The position numbers and the translations under genes are program-made. Shown here in pieces: positions 1-8,530 of a stretch of DNA of 64,000 bases. Numbering within the stretch: the stretch's first letter is position 1; the number at the start of each line of letters is the position of its first letter. This DNA is from Cyanobacterium sp. Dongsha4 (GTDB lineage: Bacteria > Cyanobacteriota > Cyanobacteriia > Cyanobacteriales > Cyanobacteriaceae). The DNA is taken from NCBI RefSeq assembly GCF_036345015.1, contig NZ_CP084098.1:744001-808000 (forward strand). The letters run 5' to 3'. The notes under the pieces were generated by a model. That model made no database searches. It worked only from the letters and a program-made list of their open reading frames with translations, and was not told the DNA's origin.

Positions 1-1306
1 GAGAAGGGCGATATAAATCCATTCCGGGGGCTTCACGATAGAGAGATTGAGCCAGTTTTACCACACTATACCAAGTCATATTTAACTCACGGGAAGAAGG
101 GAATAACTCATGAACTTGTTTTAAAACATGATTAGCAATATTTTCGTTACTTTCCTTGATAAAAGGATCACCCGGTGTTAAAACTAATTGTAATAAAGAT
201 CCTTGACCTTCTCTATAATAATCCGCAGGACTAGATAAAGCTAGATCCGAAAAACAAGAAAAGTCCGCATCCGCAGTGTAGAGTAAATTATCAATACCTT
301 CCGCTTTGTCTAATTGACGGCGTTTTTCCTCATCATTTAATTCCGTTACCCAACCATCAAACCTTAATTGTACCGTAGCCACAGGTACAGCAGTTAATTT
401 GTAAATGTTATCAAACTCAGACCATTTACGCCAACCATCAGGAATCAATTTTTGAATACCCGGCACATCACAGGCACACACATAAGCATCCGCCGTGATA
501 ACTTCCTCTGTTTCTCCTTTGGCAATCAATAACCCCGTAACGGTAGTTTTATCCCCTTCTTGATATTGAATTTCTCTGACACGACGACGGGTATGAATTT
601 TTACTCCTCTGGATTCCAAATAGTTAACAATGGGTTTATGTAAATATTCATGGGGTGAACCTTCTAACATTCTTAACACAGAAGCCTCGGTTTTTGCCGC
701 AAAAAATTGGAAAATTGTTAACATACAACGGGCAGAAATATTCTCTGTATCGATAAATCCTAAAGCATAGGCAATGGGATTCCACATTTTATCTAAACTG
801 CCTTGATTCCCCCCATGTTTGCGAAACCAGTCAGCAAAACTAATACCATCTAAATCTCTAATTTGACGCATTGCCCCGTGAAAATCAATTAAACCTCTAA
901 CAATAGGGCTAGTGCCAAGGGCGAGAGAATTGGCAATCTTATCCACAGTTGAGAGTTGAGAAGTAGTAAAAAAGGCTTTTAAACCATTAAATGGAGCTCC
1001 AGTGGGAAAACGAAAATCCAATTCCCCGACTCTACCACCTTGATTAATAAAAGTGTGAGTATGTTCTTTTAAACGCAAATTTTCGATCGCACCTACTTTT
1101 TTCATTAAAGCAAAGAGATTATAGTAACAACCGAAAAAAACGTGTAAGCCCATTTCAATATGATTACCGTCATTATCAACCCAACTGCCGACTTTTCCTC
1201 CAACAAAAGGGCGAGACTCAAATATTTCCACTTCACAACCTGCATCAACTAATTCAATGGCTGTGGCTAATCCTGCTAATCCAGCACCTACTATGGCAAC
1301 TCGCAT
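1..1306 (-). CDS. crtQ: Zeta-carotene desaturase (C-terminus cut by window edge)
   Basis: Plant-type zeta-carotene desaturase, which converts zeta-carotene through neurosporene to lycopene at the thylakoid/cytoplasmic membrane. I translated it by hand from the ATG at 1304-1306. The N-terminus reads [19 protein letters not shown], a Rossmann FAD-binding GxGxxG motif at residues 7-12, followed by the GGKVGSW segment. The stretches [33 protein letters not shown] and [17 protein letters not shown] separate it from phytoene desaturase CrtP, which shares the fold but has a different HIFFGAYPN region. About 435 codons are present; the family is near 490 residues, so roughly 50 C-terminal residues lie beyond position 1. 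The gene follows pheT on the same strand after 159 nt that hold a heptamer repeat array, so co-transcription is uncertain. Confidence 0.93.
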   Translation of the reverse strand, partial: MRVAIVGAGLAGLATAIELVDAGCEVEIFESRPFVGGKVGSWVDNDGNHIEMGLHVFFGCYYNLFALMKKVGAIENLRLKEHTHTFINQGGRVGELDFRFPTGAPFNGLKAFFTTSQLSTVDKIANSLALGTSPIVRGLIDFHGAMRQIRDLDGISFADWFRKHGGNQGSLDKMWNPIAYALGFIDTENISARCMLTIFQFFAAKTEASVLRMLEGSPHEYLHKPIVNYLESRGVKIHTRRRVREIQYQEGDKTTVTGLLIAKGETEEVITADAYVCACDVPGIQKLIPDGWRKWSEFDNIYKLTAVPVATVQLRFDGWVTELNDEEKRRQLDKAEGIDNLLYTADADFSCFSDLALSSPADYYREGQGSLLQLVLTPGDPFIKESNENIANHVLKQVHELFPSSRELNMTWYSVVKLAQSLYREAPGMDLYRPS

Positions 1307-1365
1307 TCTCTATCCTAAATATTTGCTTAACTTTTCTTTACATATTTTACTAGATTGTGGGGTCA

Positions 1366-1395
1366 TTCGGAGTTCAGAGTTCAGAGTTCAGGGTT
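1366..1395. repeat. STRR heptamer array (TTCAGAG type)
   Basis: Four consecutive heptamers TTCGGAG, TTCAGAG, TTCAGAG, TTCAGGG lie between pheT and crtQ, about 70 nt downstream of the pheT stop. This matches the short tandemly repeated repetitive (STRR) heptanucleotides known from cyanobacteria. It is the reverse-complement relative of the CTCCGAA arrays at 26279, 28077 and 54580. Confidence 0.85.
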
Positions 1396-1465
1396 AGGGT
1401 GTTAGGAAGAAGTTATAGATTAGTTTCCCCCAATACCCCAACACCTCTTTCCCAACTTTAACAAG

Positions 1466-3901
1466 TCAACTACGCAAAGTAACAGCAAATTGTTTAGTCA
1501 AAGCATCCCGAATTTTATTATGGATAGGATCAACATCAGTATCTTTTAATGTACCATCGGGCGATCGATATACTAAACTAAAAGCAAGACTGCGTTTTCC
1601 TTCCTCTACATTTGCACCCTTATACTCATCAAATAATTTTACATCCACAAGAGTTTTACCTCCTGCTTTACGCATAGCATTAATAATGTCTGCGACGGTT
1701 AAATCGGTGGAAGCAAAGAAAGCTAAATCACGTTCTACAGAGGGATAAGTAGAAAAGGCTTTGAAAATAGGAGTTTGTAAATATTTTTGGTTTAACAAAG
1801 CGATTAATGGCTCTAATTGCAATTCAAACACATAAACAGAGTTAGGTAAATCCCTTTCTTGACATAATTGGGGATGAAGTTGCCCAAAAACACCGATTCT
1901 AGTCTTATTTAACCATAAACCTGCGGTACGCCCCGGATGGAGGCGATTATCTTCCGATTCTGCTTGATAGGTAATAGGTGATTTTAAAGCCTTGAATAGA
2001 CTTTCTAAAATGCCCTTGGCTTCATACCAAGTCATGGGTTGAGGTTTACCGCTTCTTGTCCAGATACCATCGGTATATAAATCACCGCCTATAATGCCTC
2101 CTAGTGCGTCTCCTTCGGCTTTATTTCCATCTTCGAGCCAAAAAACTCGTCCAATTTCAAAACCTTTTAAATAGCCATTTCCTTGAGCCTGATTAAATTC
2201 AAAGGCATTGATTAAACCATCGATGAGGTTACTACGCAACGCAGAATATTCGCTGAAAAGGGGATTAGCGATTTTAATTTGGGCTTGATTGGCACTAACG
2301 AGGGAGTATTGCATTAATTCTGTTAAGCCTAACCCTTGTAAACTAGCACGGACTTTCCGTTGAATTTGCAAATTAGTGGGAATATAACCGACTTCTGATT
2401 GAGTGGGCAAAGTATCGGTAAAATGATCATAACCGTATAAACGGGCGACTTCTTCAATTAAGTCAATTTCTCTCTCTAAGTCACGATAACGGTAGGGAGG
2501 TACTGTAACAAGCCAGATTAAAGGAGATTCGCTCTTTACTTCCAGTTTACAGCCTAAATCCTCCAAAATTCTCACTATATCTTCTCTGGGTACATCAATG
2601 AGGTTTCCTCCTTGTTTGACTTTCCCTAACACTTGATAGATGCGATCGCATCTTAATTCTATGGTATTTTGGAAACTGCTACTACGATTATCAGCGACAA
2701 TTTGAGTGGAAACATTACCTCCTGCTAATTGGGTAATAAGAGAAACCGCACGATTTAAGGCTTTTTCTAATTCGACTTGATTAACCCCCCTTTCATAACG
2801 GGTAGAAGACTCCGTGCGAATCCCCTGACATTTACCACTGCGACGAATAGGCACAGGCTCAAACAAAGCCGCCTCTAGGATAAGATTTTGGGTATTATCA
2901 TCTACCTCGCTATCTTCACCCCCCATAACCCCCGCTAAAGCAACGGGATGATTATTAGCGGTAATGAGTAAATTTTGGGGTTGTAAATTACGTTTTTGCC
3001 CGTCTAAAGTAGTTAAAGTTTCTTTCTCTTCGGCAAAACGCACCCCAATGGTTAACTCTTGAGAGTTGGCAATATGGTAGAGTTTTTCCCTGTCAAAGGC
3101 GTGTAACGGTTGCCCCCATTCCAATAAGATATAGTTAGTGACATCTACAACGTTATTAATCGGGCGCACTCCTCCTGCTTCTAAACGCCATTGCAACCAC
3201 TGAGGAGAAGGGGCGATTTTCACATTTTCAATCATTGTACCAATATAAGCAGTACAAGCAGAAGGCTCATCAATTTTGATTGCTGTCAATCCTCCCTGTT
3301 GATTGGGGTTAATGTCTCCGTCAATGGAGGGTAAGGTTAATTCTCCTCCTGTTAAGGCGGCAACTTCTCTGGCAACCCCCACCATACTTAAGGCATCAGC
3401 ACGATTAGCGGTGGCGGTAATGTCTAAAATAACGTCATCTAAGCCTAAAATGGGTCGAATATCCTGCCCTACTTGCAAATCCCCTTCTAAGATTTTAATT
3501 CCTTCGCTTTCCTTTGCCAAGCCTAATTCTGCTAAGGAGCAAATCATGCCTTTACTTTCTACTCCCCTAAGTTTGGCAGGTTTAATTTTTATATCCACGT
3601 TGGGTAAATAAGTGCCGAGGGTGGCAACGGGTACAAATATATCTTGTCTCACATTGGGCGCACCACAAACGATTTGGGAAGGGGTTTCTTCTCCTATATC
3701 CACTTGACATAAACTAAGTTTATCAGCATTGGGATGGCGATCGCATTTTATCACTTTTCCGACAACAACTCCATCTGCCCAACTTCTCCTATCTTCCATG
3801 TCTTCCACTTCAAAACCGGCAATGGTAAGGATTTTGCCTAATTCTTCAGAGGTAATGGAAATATTAACTAATTCTTTTAACCAGTTGAAAGAGATACGCA
3901 T
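1466..3901 (-). CDS. pheT: Phenylalanyl-tRNA synthetase beta subunit
   Basis: Beta subunit of the alpha2-beta2 phenylalanyl-tRNA synthetase, which charges tRNA-Phe in the cytoplasm. Its 811 residues fit the usual bacterial length of about 800. An EMAP-type tRNA-binding OB fold lies near residues 40-150 ([20 protein letters not shown]). The B3/B4 editing module follows, with ALAGVMGG and RYERG. The B5 domain is near 415-490 and the FDX-ACB anticodon-binding domain is at the C-terminus, starting at [10 protein letters not shown]. The ATG at 3899-3901 opens directly on the conserved [12 protein letters not shown]. No pheS is adjacent, which is common in cyanobacteria. Nothing in the sequence looks degenerate. 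Confidence 0.97.
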   Translation of the reverse strand: MRISFNWLKELVNISITSEELGKILTIAGFEVEDMEDRRSWADGVVVGKVIKCDRHPNADKLSLCQVDIGEETPSQIVCGAPNVRQDIFVPVATLGTYLPNVDIKIKPAKLRGVESKGMICSLAELGLAKESEGIKILEGDLQVGQDIRPILGLDDVILDITATANRADALSMVGVAREVAALTGGELTLPSIDGDINPNQQGGLTAIKIDEPSACTAYIGTMIENVKIAPSPQWLQWRLEAGGVRPINNVVDVTNYILLEWGQPLHAFDREKLYHIANSQELTIGVRFAEEKETLTTLDGQKRNLQPQNLLITANNHPVALAGVMGGEDSEVDDNTQNLILEAALFEPVPIRRSGKCQGIRTESSTRYERGVNQVELEKALNRAVSLITQLAGGNVSTQIVADNRSSSFQNTIELRCDRIYQVLGKVKQGGNLIDVPREDIVRILEDLGCKLEVKSESPLIWLVTVPPYRYRDLEREIDLIEEVARLYGYDHFTDTLPTQSEVGYIPTNLQIQRKVRASLQGLGLTELMQYSLVSANQAQIKIANPLFSEYSALRSNLIDGLINAFEFNQAQGNGYLKGFEIGRVFWLEDGNKAEGDALGGIIGGDLYTDGIWTRSGKPQPMTWYEAKGILESLFKALKSPITYQAESEDNRLHPGRTAGLWLNKTRIGVFGQLHPQLCQERDLPNSVYVFELQLEPLIALLNQKYLQTPIFKAFSTYPSVERDLAFFASTDLTVADIINAMRKAGGKTLVDVKLFDEYKGANVEEGKRSLAFSLVYRSPDGTLKDTDVDPIHNKIRDALTKQFAVTLRS

Positions 3902-3990
3902 TCTTTAATATCAAATTACTATATATAAATGAGCTAATCTTCTATTATCAATGAATTTCGATCGTGAGTAAACTCTATTCAAAACTTAGT

Positions 3991-4770
3991 TTAAAACACA
4001 TCATTCACAAAATCGATTAAATTAGACATAGGTGAAATAAAAGTTGGTAAATTTTGATTTACATTTTTAGCAATAAAAGATTTATCAAAAAATTTCAACA
4101 TTCCCCTTTGTTGAGGATTATTAATTTCATTGTAAAAGTTAATCGTAGCAAAGCAAATTTTAGGTAAAATTTTAGCATTATAAACAATATCATATTTATC
4201 CTTTACTGAACAATCATCGGATATAGCAATTTCCATTAACAATTTCCATTTATAGGTTTGTGCTGCCCTTTCTCTTAAAGATGTTTTTAAAGATAAAATC
4301 AGACAGTTAGCTAATTTATTATCGTCAGAAACGGAATAAATAACTAAATCACAATCGGGTTTTTGAGTTTCTTCTCCTATCTTAATAGTTGCTACATCCT
4401 CAAAACCATTAATTTTAGACAATTCGCTAGTTATATAGATATTGTCTTTTATATTTCCTATTATTTTATTATGTAAAAATATATAAATTACAGCAAAAGG
4501 AAATGTATTACCTACTACAGTTTTACTTGCTTGTTGCTTATTTGTAATTTCACCTCTTTTAATTCTTTCATCTAAAATCAAATCAACCTCTTTATGAGCA
4601 TTGGTAATAATATTAAAAAGTTCATTAAAAACTAATTTCCATACCTCTTTCTTATCTTTGGAAGAATCAACAAATTTATCAATCCTAGATAAAGTTGGTT
4701 GAATATAGTAAGTCTTTATTATTTTATTTAACTCTTTTTTTTCTTGTTTATTTAAGTTATAGCAGCTCAT
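3991..4770 (-). CDS. Probable type II restriction endonuclease (CCGG/BsaWI-like group)
   Basis: Probable restriction enzyme partner of the adjacent cytosine methyltransferase. The 259-residue protein shows a PD-(D/E)xK-like core: PDCDLVIYS at residues 138-146, then ILSLKTSLRERAAQTYKW at 158-175, with Lys162 as candidate catalytic lysine and Glu167 as the displaced acidic residue. From memory this arrangement resembles the BsaWI / CCGG family; no search was possible. The start codon lies 6 nt after the methyltransferase stop, so the two genes are probably translationally coupled with methylation first. The reading frame is intact and very AT-rich (many Lys/Asn/Ile codons), as is usual for mobile restriction-modification cassettes. 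Function is inferred from context plus motif; recognition site is unknown. Confidence 0.7.
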   Translation of the reverse strand: MSCYNLNKQEKKELNKIIKTYYIQPTLSRIDKFVDSSKDKKEVWKLVFNELFNIITNAHKEVDLILDERIKRGEITNKQQASKTVVGNTFPFAVIYIFLHNKIIGNIKDNIYITSELSKINGFEDVATIKIGEETQKPDCDLVIYSVSDDNKLANCLILSLKTSLRERAAQTYKWKLLMEIAISDDCSVKDKYDIVYNAKILPKICFATINFYNEINNPQQRGMLKFFDKSFIAKNVNQNLPTFISPMSNLIDFVNDVF

Positions 4771-4776
4771 TTTTTA

Positions 4777-5769
4777 TCAAAAAACTAAGGGTAATTCTAA
4801 TTGTTTAATTGTACTAGGTTTTATTTCTAAAAAAATTTTATTACTTAATGATTTAATCATTTCTTTTGCTATTTCTTTAACAATAGGTACAGCAACAGAA
4901 TTTCCAAATTGTTTGTAAGCTCTAGTATCACTGACAATGATTTTAAACTCATCTGGAAAACCCTGTAATCTTGCACATTCTCTGGGGGTTAATCTACGAG
5001 GATTTTTTCCAATTTGAGGAATTAGAATTTCCGATCCATCTTTGTAATATCTTGCACTTAGAGTTCTACTTTTACCTTTTAAATCAACTAAACCAAAACC
5101 AAAACCATTTCCTTTTTCCTTATGTTTTTGAGCATAATTTTGTAAATATTGCCAAAGGTGATCTGTCAAAGTATATTTATCTTCAACGTCCGATTCTAAA
5201 ATATCTTCTATATTTATATTTATAGGATTGATTATTGGAAAATTAAATTTTATTGGTTCTTTAAAACCTACTAAAAAAATTCTTTTCCTATGTTGAGGAA
5301 GTAGTAAACTCGCATCAATAACTTGATAGTAAAGATGATAACCTAATTCTTCCCTTAATGTACTTTCAATAACTGAAAAAGTTTTTCCTTTATCATGGCT
5401 TAAAAGATTTTTTACATTTTCTAATAAAAAGGCTTGGGGAGATTTATCCTTTAAAATTCTAACTATTTCAAAAAATAATGTACCTTGAGTTGAATGTTTA
5501 AAACCGTGTTTATTCCCTAGAGAATTATGCTTAGAAACTCCTGCTATACTAAAAGGTTGACAAGGAAAACCAGCTGTTAAAATATCGTGTTTTGGAATAT
5601 CTTTTGATTCAATTTTCTGTATATCTCCTGCGGGAATATCTCCAAAATTATCTTGATAGGTTTGTTGTGAAAATTTATCCCATTCAGAAGCAAAAACACA
5701 TTCACAACCTAAAGACTCAAATGCTAATCTAAATCCTCCTATTCCTGCAAATAAATCAATAAATTTCAT
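4777..5769 (-). CDS. DNA (cytosine-5-)-methyltransferase
   Basis: C5-cytosine DNA methyltransferase of a type II restriction-modification pair, 330 residues. Ordered motifs are complete: motif I DLFAGIGGFRLAF (5-17), motif IV FPCQPFS (68-74, nucleophile Cys70), motif VI ENVKN (117-121), motif VIII QHRKRIFLVGF (159-169), motif IX RLTPRECARLQGFP (259-272) and motif X FGNSVAVP (288-295). The target-recognition region reads GNGFGFGLVDL, then RTLSARYYKDGSEILI, strongly recalling Dcm/M.EcoRII and M.HpaII-type enzymes. A CC-GG type target is therefore plausible, but this is inference. It is divergent from the AAA+ gene, with a 293-nt AT-rich spacer. All catalytic residues are present, so it should be active. 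Confidence 0.93.
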   Translation of the reverse strand: MKFIDLFAGIGGFRLAFESLGCECVFASEWDKFSQQTYQDNFGDIPAGDIQKIESKDIPKHDILTAGFPCQPFSIAGVSKHNSLGNKHGFKHSTQGTLFFEIVRILKDKSPQAFLLENVKNLLSHDKGKTFSVIESTLREELGYHLYYQVIDASLLLPQHRKRIFLVGFKEPIKFNFPIINPININIEDILESDVEDKYTLTDHLWQYLQNYAQKHKEKGNGFGFGLVDLKGKSRTLSARYYKDGSEILIPQIGKNPRRLTPRECARLQGFPDEFKIIVSDTRAYKQFGNSVAVPIVKEIAKEMIKSLSNKIFLEIKPSTIKQLELPLVF

Positions 5770-6025
5770 TTACTTATTTTATGAAAAATTTACACTAATT
5801 ATATTATTTAACTAATGCTAATGCTATTTGTCTATTTTATCCTATTTTGTATATCTTTAACATGGTAATACTTATATTTTAATCAACTGAAAGAGAGACA
5901 AATTTTTAAATATTAACCTCAACTAAAATTTCTATAGATTTCTTAATTTTATTGCATTACTTTGGTAGTATTTTGTGTTGTTGTTTTTATTGTTTTTTTG
6001 TAACTTTTTGAATTATCTGTGATAT

Positions 6026-6031
6026 TATAAT
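6026..6031 (+). promoter_or_regulatory. Candidate -10 element for the AAA+ gene
   Basis: A consensus TATAAT lies about 30 nt upstream of the ATG at 6063, inside the 293-nt divergent spacer. No convincing -35 sits at 16-18 nt upstream, and the region is very AT-rich, so a chance match is possible. Confidence 0.35.
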
Positions 6032-6062
6032 GATTATTAATCAAAATTAACCCGATAGTCTT

Positions 6063-7241
6063 ATGTATGATTCACCTCCAGTCTTTAGTATTTGCCAATT
6101 CAATGATTGCTGGTTGTGGGCGGCTTGGAATAACCCAAATGATGCCAAGGAATTTTTTTATAAAACTGATAAGTCTTTGACTTTAGATTGTTTGTTATAT
6201 TCTAAGGTTAAATCGAGAGAAGAAGCATTAAAACAAGCAAAAAATATATTGGGTAATCATGCTATTGAAATTAAGACTCAATGGGCGGAAGAAATTATTA
6301 GATTAATCAATGAACCTTTATTAGATTTGCTCCCAACAAATAATAGTAATAACAATAATAAAAATAATGATGAAAGTAAAAATATTATTAATAATAAGAA
6401 AATCGATCCAGATTTAGAAAAAGATTTAGAAATATTAAACTCTTTAATTGGTTTAAAAGAGGTAAAATCAACCATTCAAGAATTAGTAAATATAGCTAGA
6501 ATTGCAAAACTTAAATCAGAAATGGGATTAAAAACACCCACAATCACGAGACACTTAGTCTTTACGGGTAATGCCGGTACGGGAAAAACAACTGTAGCAA
6601 GAATTATCGGGAATATTTATAAAAAATTAAATATGCTTTCTCAAGGACATTTTGTTGAAGTAGATAGAGGTGATTTAGTCGCAGAATATTTGGGACAAAC
6701 CGCCCCTAAAACAGCTAAGATTGTTGAATTTGCATTAGGTGGAGTTTTATTTATTGATGAGGCTTATTCTCTTGTACCAGAAAATCAAAAAGATATGTTT
6801 GGTCAAGAAGCAATCAGCACTTTGTTAAAAATGATGGAAGATAATAGAGATAATTTGGTGGTAATTGTTGCTGGTTATAAAGATGATATGAAACGATTTA
6901 TTAATGCTAATCAAGGTTTAAAATCTCGTTTTGCTAAGTTTATTAATTTTGTTGATTATAAGCCTGAAGAATTAAGCAAAATATTTAATTTTATGGCCGA
7001 AGAAAATGGCTATCATATAACATCTGATTTTGAAGAAAAAATGTGTAATTTGTTTAGGGAATTAGAAGCAAAAATAGGAGAATTAGGGAATGGTAGATTT
7101 GTGAGGAATATTTTTGATCGGTGTCTTACTAATCAATGTAATCGTTTAGCTAATCTTAGTAATCTTGCTAAACAAGATTTAATAACTTTTCAATCTTCGG
7201 ATATTCCCTCTATGACAGAAATAGAAAATAATATTATGTAG
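6063..7241 (+). CDS. CbbX/SpoVK-type AAA+ ATPase with N-terminal accessory domain
   Basis: Single-domain AAA+ ATPase of the CbbX/SpoVK/EccA clade, which remodels or assembles partner proteins using ATP. Walker A is GNAGTGKT (residues 169-176), Walker B is VLFIDEA (228-234), and the sensor/arginine-finger segment GLKSRFAKF is near 285-293. A Trp-rich N-terminal domain (CQFNDCWLWAAWNNPNDAKE, 11-30) is joined to the motor by an Asn-rich linker (about 93-112). In CbbX proteins the motor reactivates Rubisco, but they lack this N-terminal extension and no rbc genes lie nearby, so that role is not supported. The gene is divergent from the restriction-modification pair and 180 nt upstream of the NblB-like gene. 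The substrate is unknown. Confidence 0.8.
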   Translation: MYDSPPVFSICQFNDCWLWAAWNNPNDAKEFFYKTDKSLTLDCLLYSKVKSREEALKQAKNILGNHAIEIKTQWAEEIIRLINEPLLDLLPTNNSNNNNKNNDESKNIINNKKIDPDLEKDLEILNSLIGLKEVKSTIQELVNIARIAKLKSEMGLKTPTITRHLVFTGNAGTGKTTVARIIGNIYKKLNMLSQGHFVEVDRGDLVAEYLGQTAPKTAKIVEFALGGVLFIDEAYSLVPENQKDMFGQEAISTLLKMMEDNRDNLVVIVAGYKDDMKRFINANQGLKSRFAKFINFVDYKPEELSKIFNFMAEENGYHITSDFEEKMCNLFRELEAKIGELGNGRFVRNIFDRCLTNQCNRLANLSNLAKQDLITFQSSDIPSMTEIENNIM

Positions 7242-7421
7242 TGCTTTATTAAGTCTGTATCGAAAATAGGAGTGTTAAACGCTCATTTTCAAAAAATCTA
7301 GTAAAAAATATATTTTTATGGGAATTATGATGACATTAGGCTAAAAAACTGTTTGTTTCTCTATTTCTTTTTTATGGGATTATAATGAAAATTGTAAAGA
7401 AATGTTGAGAAAATTAAAATT

Positions 7422-8090
7422 ATGAGTCAGATTAATTTAGCAGAAATCGATCGCCAATTGGAAAGTGACAATTCAAAAGATAGACTATTAGCTCTTGCAT
7501 CCCTTAGAGAAGTAGAAGCCAAGGATGCTGTACCATTAATAAAAAAGGTAATTTATGATGAAATGTTACCCGTGCGTTCCATGGCAATTTTTGCATTAGG
7601 GGTCAAACAAACTGAGGAATGTTTACCAATCTTAGTAAAATTATTAGAAACTGATCCTGACTATGGCATTCGTGCGGATGCGGCGGGGGCTTTAGGATAT
7701 TTAAAAGATATTCGTGCTTTTGAGCCTTTGGTTAGGGCTTTTTATGAGGATACTGAATGGTTAGTGCGTTTTAGTGCGGCCGTCTCTTTAGGCAATTTGG
7801 GTGATATTCGGGCTAAAAAACTACTTTTAGATGCTTTGCATAGCAATGAAACAGCTTTACAACAAGCGGCTATTTCTGCCTTGGGAGAGGTTAAAGCGGA
7901 AGATTGTATCGAAGAAATCTTGGTGTTTGTTCAATCAGATGACTGGTTAATTCGTCAAAGGGTATCTGAATCTTTAGGTAATTTTAAGGGTAATGAAAAA
8001 GCAATATCTGCTCTTAATTTCTTAGTCAAAGACTCTCATCCTCAAGTGTGTCAAGCGGCTGAATATTCTTTACAAAAGATTTCTGTTTAA
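7422..8090 (+). CDS. nblB: HEAT-repeat protein, NblB-like (phycobilisome degradation)
   Basis: A 222-residue all-helical protein built from about six HEAT repeats. The repeat signature is seen in IRADAAGALGYLKD, VRFSAAVSLGNLGD, LQQAAISALGEVKA and IRQRVSESLGNFKG. Length and sequence resemble NblB, which binds phycobilisomes or bilins and is needed for their breakdown during nutrient starvation. The related lyase subunits CpcE/CpcF share the fold but differ in length and usually sit beside phycocyanin genes, which are absent here. It starts at ATG 7422 after an AT-rich 180-nt spacer. Assignment to NblB rather than another HEAT lyase-like family is based on remembered similarity. Confidence 0.72.
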   Translation: MSQINLAEIDRQLESDNSKDRLLALASLREVEAKDAVPLIKKVIYDEMLPVRSMAIFALGVKQTEECLPILVKLLETDPDYGIRADAAGALGYLKDIRAFEPLVRAFYEDTEWLVRFSAAVSLGNLGDIRAKKLLLDALHSNETALQQAAISALGEVKAEDCIEEILVFVQSDDWLIRQRVSESLGNFKGNEKAISALNFLVKDSHPQVCQAAEYSLQKISV

Positions 8091-8165
8091 TATTATTAAT
8101 ATTGTGACTCCAATTTAATTTATAGCAATTCTTTGTTAAATGAAGTACACTTCCTACCTAAATCT

Positions 8166-8178
8166 CCCTTAATAAGGG
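8166..8178. repeat. Dispersed palindrome CCCTT-AAT-AAGGG
   Basis: Perfect 5-bp inverted repeat with 3-nt loop, inside CTCCCTTAATAAGGGGGA. Related copies lie near 12511 (CCCCCTTAATAAAGAGG) and 31781 (CTCCCTTATTAAGG). This looks like the widespread cyanobacterial intergenic repeat of that type. Confidence 0.6.
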
Positions 8179-8277
8179 GGACTTGCAAATAAAAAATGTA
8201 CCTCATAAAGATGGGAAAAGCTAGGGTCTAAAATAAGGATTTTATCGTGGTAATATTTATGTCAAAATGATCAACTG

Positions 8278-8292
8278 GTGGGCATTGCCCAC
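8278..8292. repeat. Dispersed palindrome GTGGGCATTGCCCAC
   Basis: A 7-bp stem GTGGGCA/TGCCCAC around one base. Near-identical hairpins occur at 25185-25202 and 57492-57508 in this window, so it is a dispersed intergenic repeat. This copy has no T-tract. Confidence 0.7.
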
Positions 8293-8530
8293 TCCACAAA
8301 ATTTATCAATTTATCTCTAACTTAATTTAAGTAATGGTGTTGATGAATTAAGCTATTATTTTTAATTTGGATCGGGAATAGGTACTTTTGCAATCGGCAA
8401 TGATAATAATATTTTGAGTGCTAGATATTTGGATAAATTTAATAATATTTTATATCACAATTAAGTAACCTCAACTATATAATTAACCTATGTAATTGAT
8501 TTTATTTTTCTGTGTGAATTCAATGAGATA

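Larger units (their letters stand above)
8091..8530. other. 440-nt intergenic region with two palindromic repeats
   Basis: No complete gene is seen. The region holds two dispersed palindromes (8166-8178 and 8278-8292). A short plus-strand open stretch ends at the TAA near 8462-8464 and reads FGSGIGTFAIGNDNNILSA; it has no start codon and may be the tail of a lost gene. The last 60 nt form the upstream region of the histidine kinase gene. Confidence 0.55.

Noticed and set aside
3303..3611. 102-codon plus-strand ORF inside pheT
   Set aside because: Antisense shadow of a fully conserved essential gene; composition follows pheT codons.
6063..7241. Naming the AAA+ ATPase CbbX (Rubisco activase)
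   Set aside because: Motor similarity only; the N-terminal extension differs and no Rubisco genes lie nearby.
8340..8464. Plus-strand open stretch reading FGSGIGTFAIGNDNNILSA with a stop at 8462
   Set aside because: Only about 35 codons, preceded by an in-frame stop, no start codon and no Shine-Dalgarno; could be a gene tail but there is nothing to compare it with.
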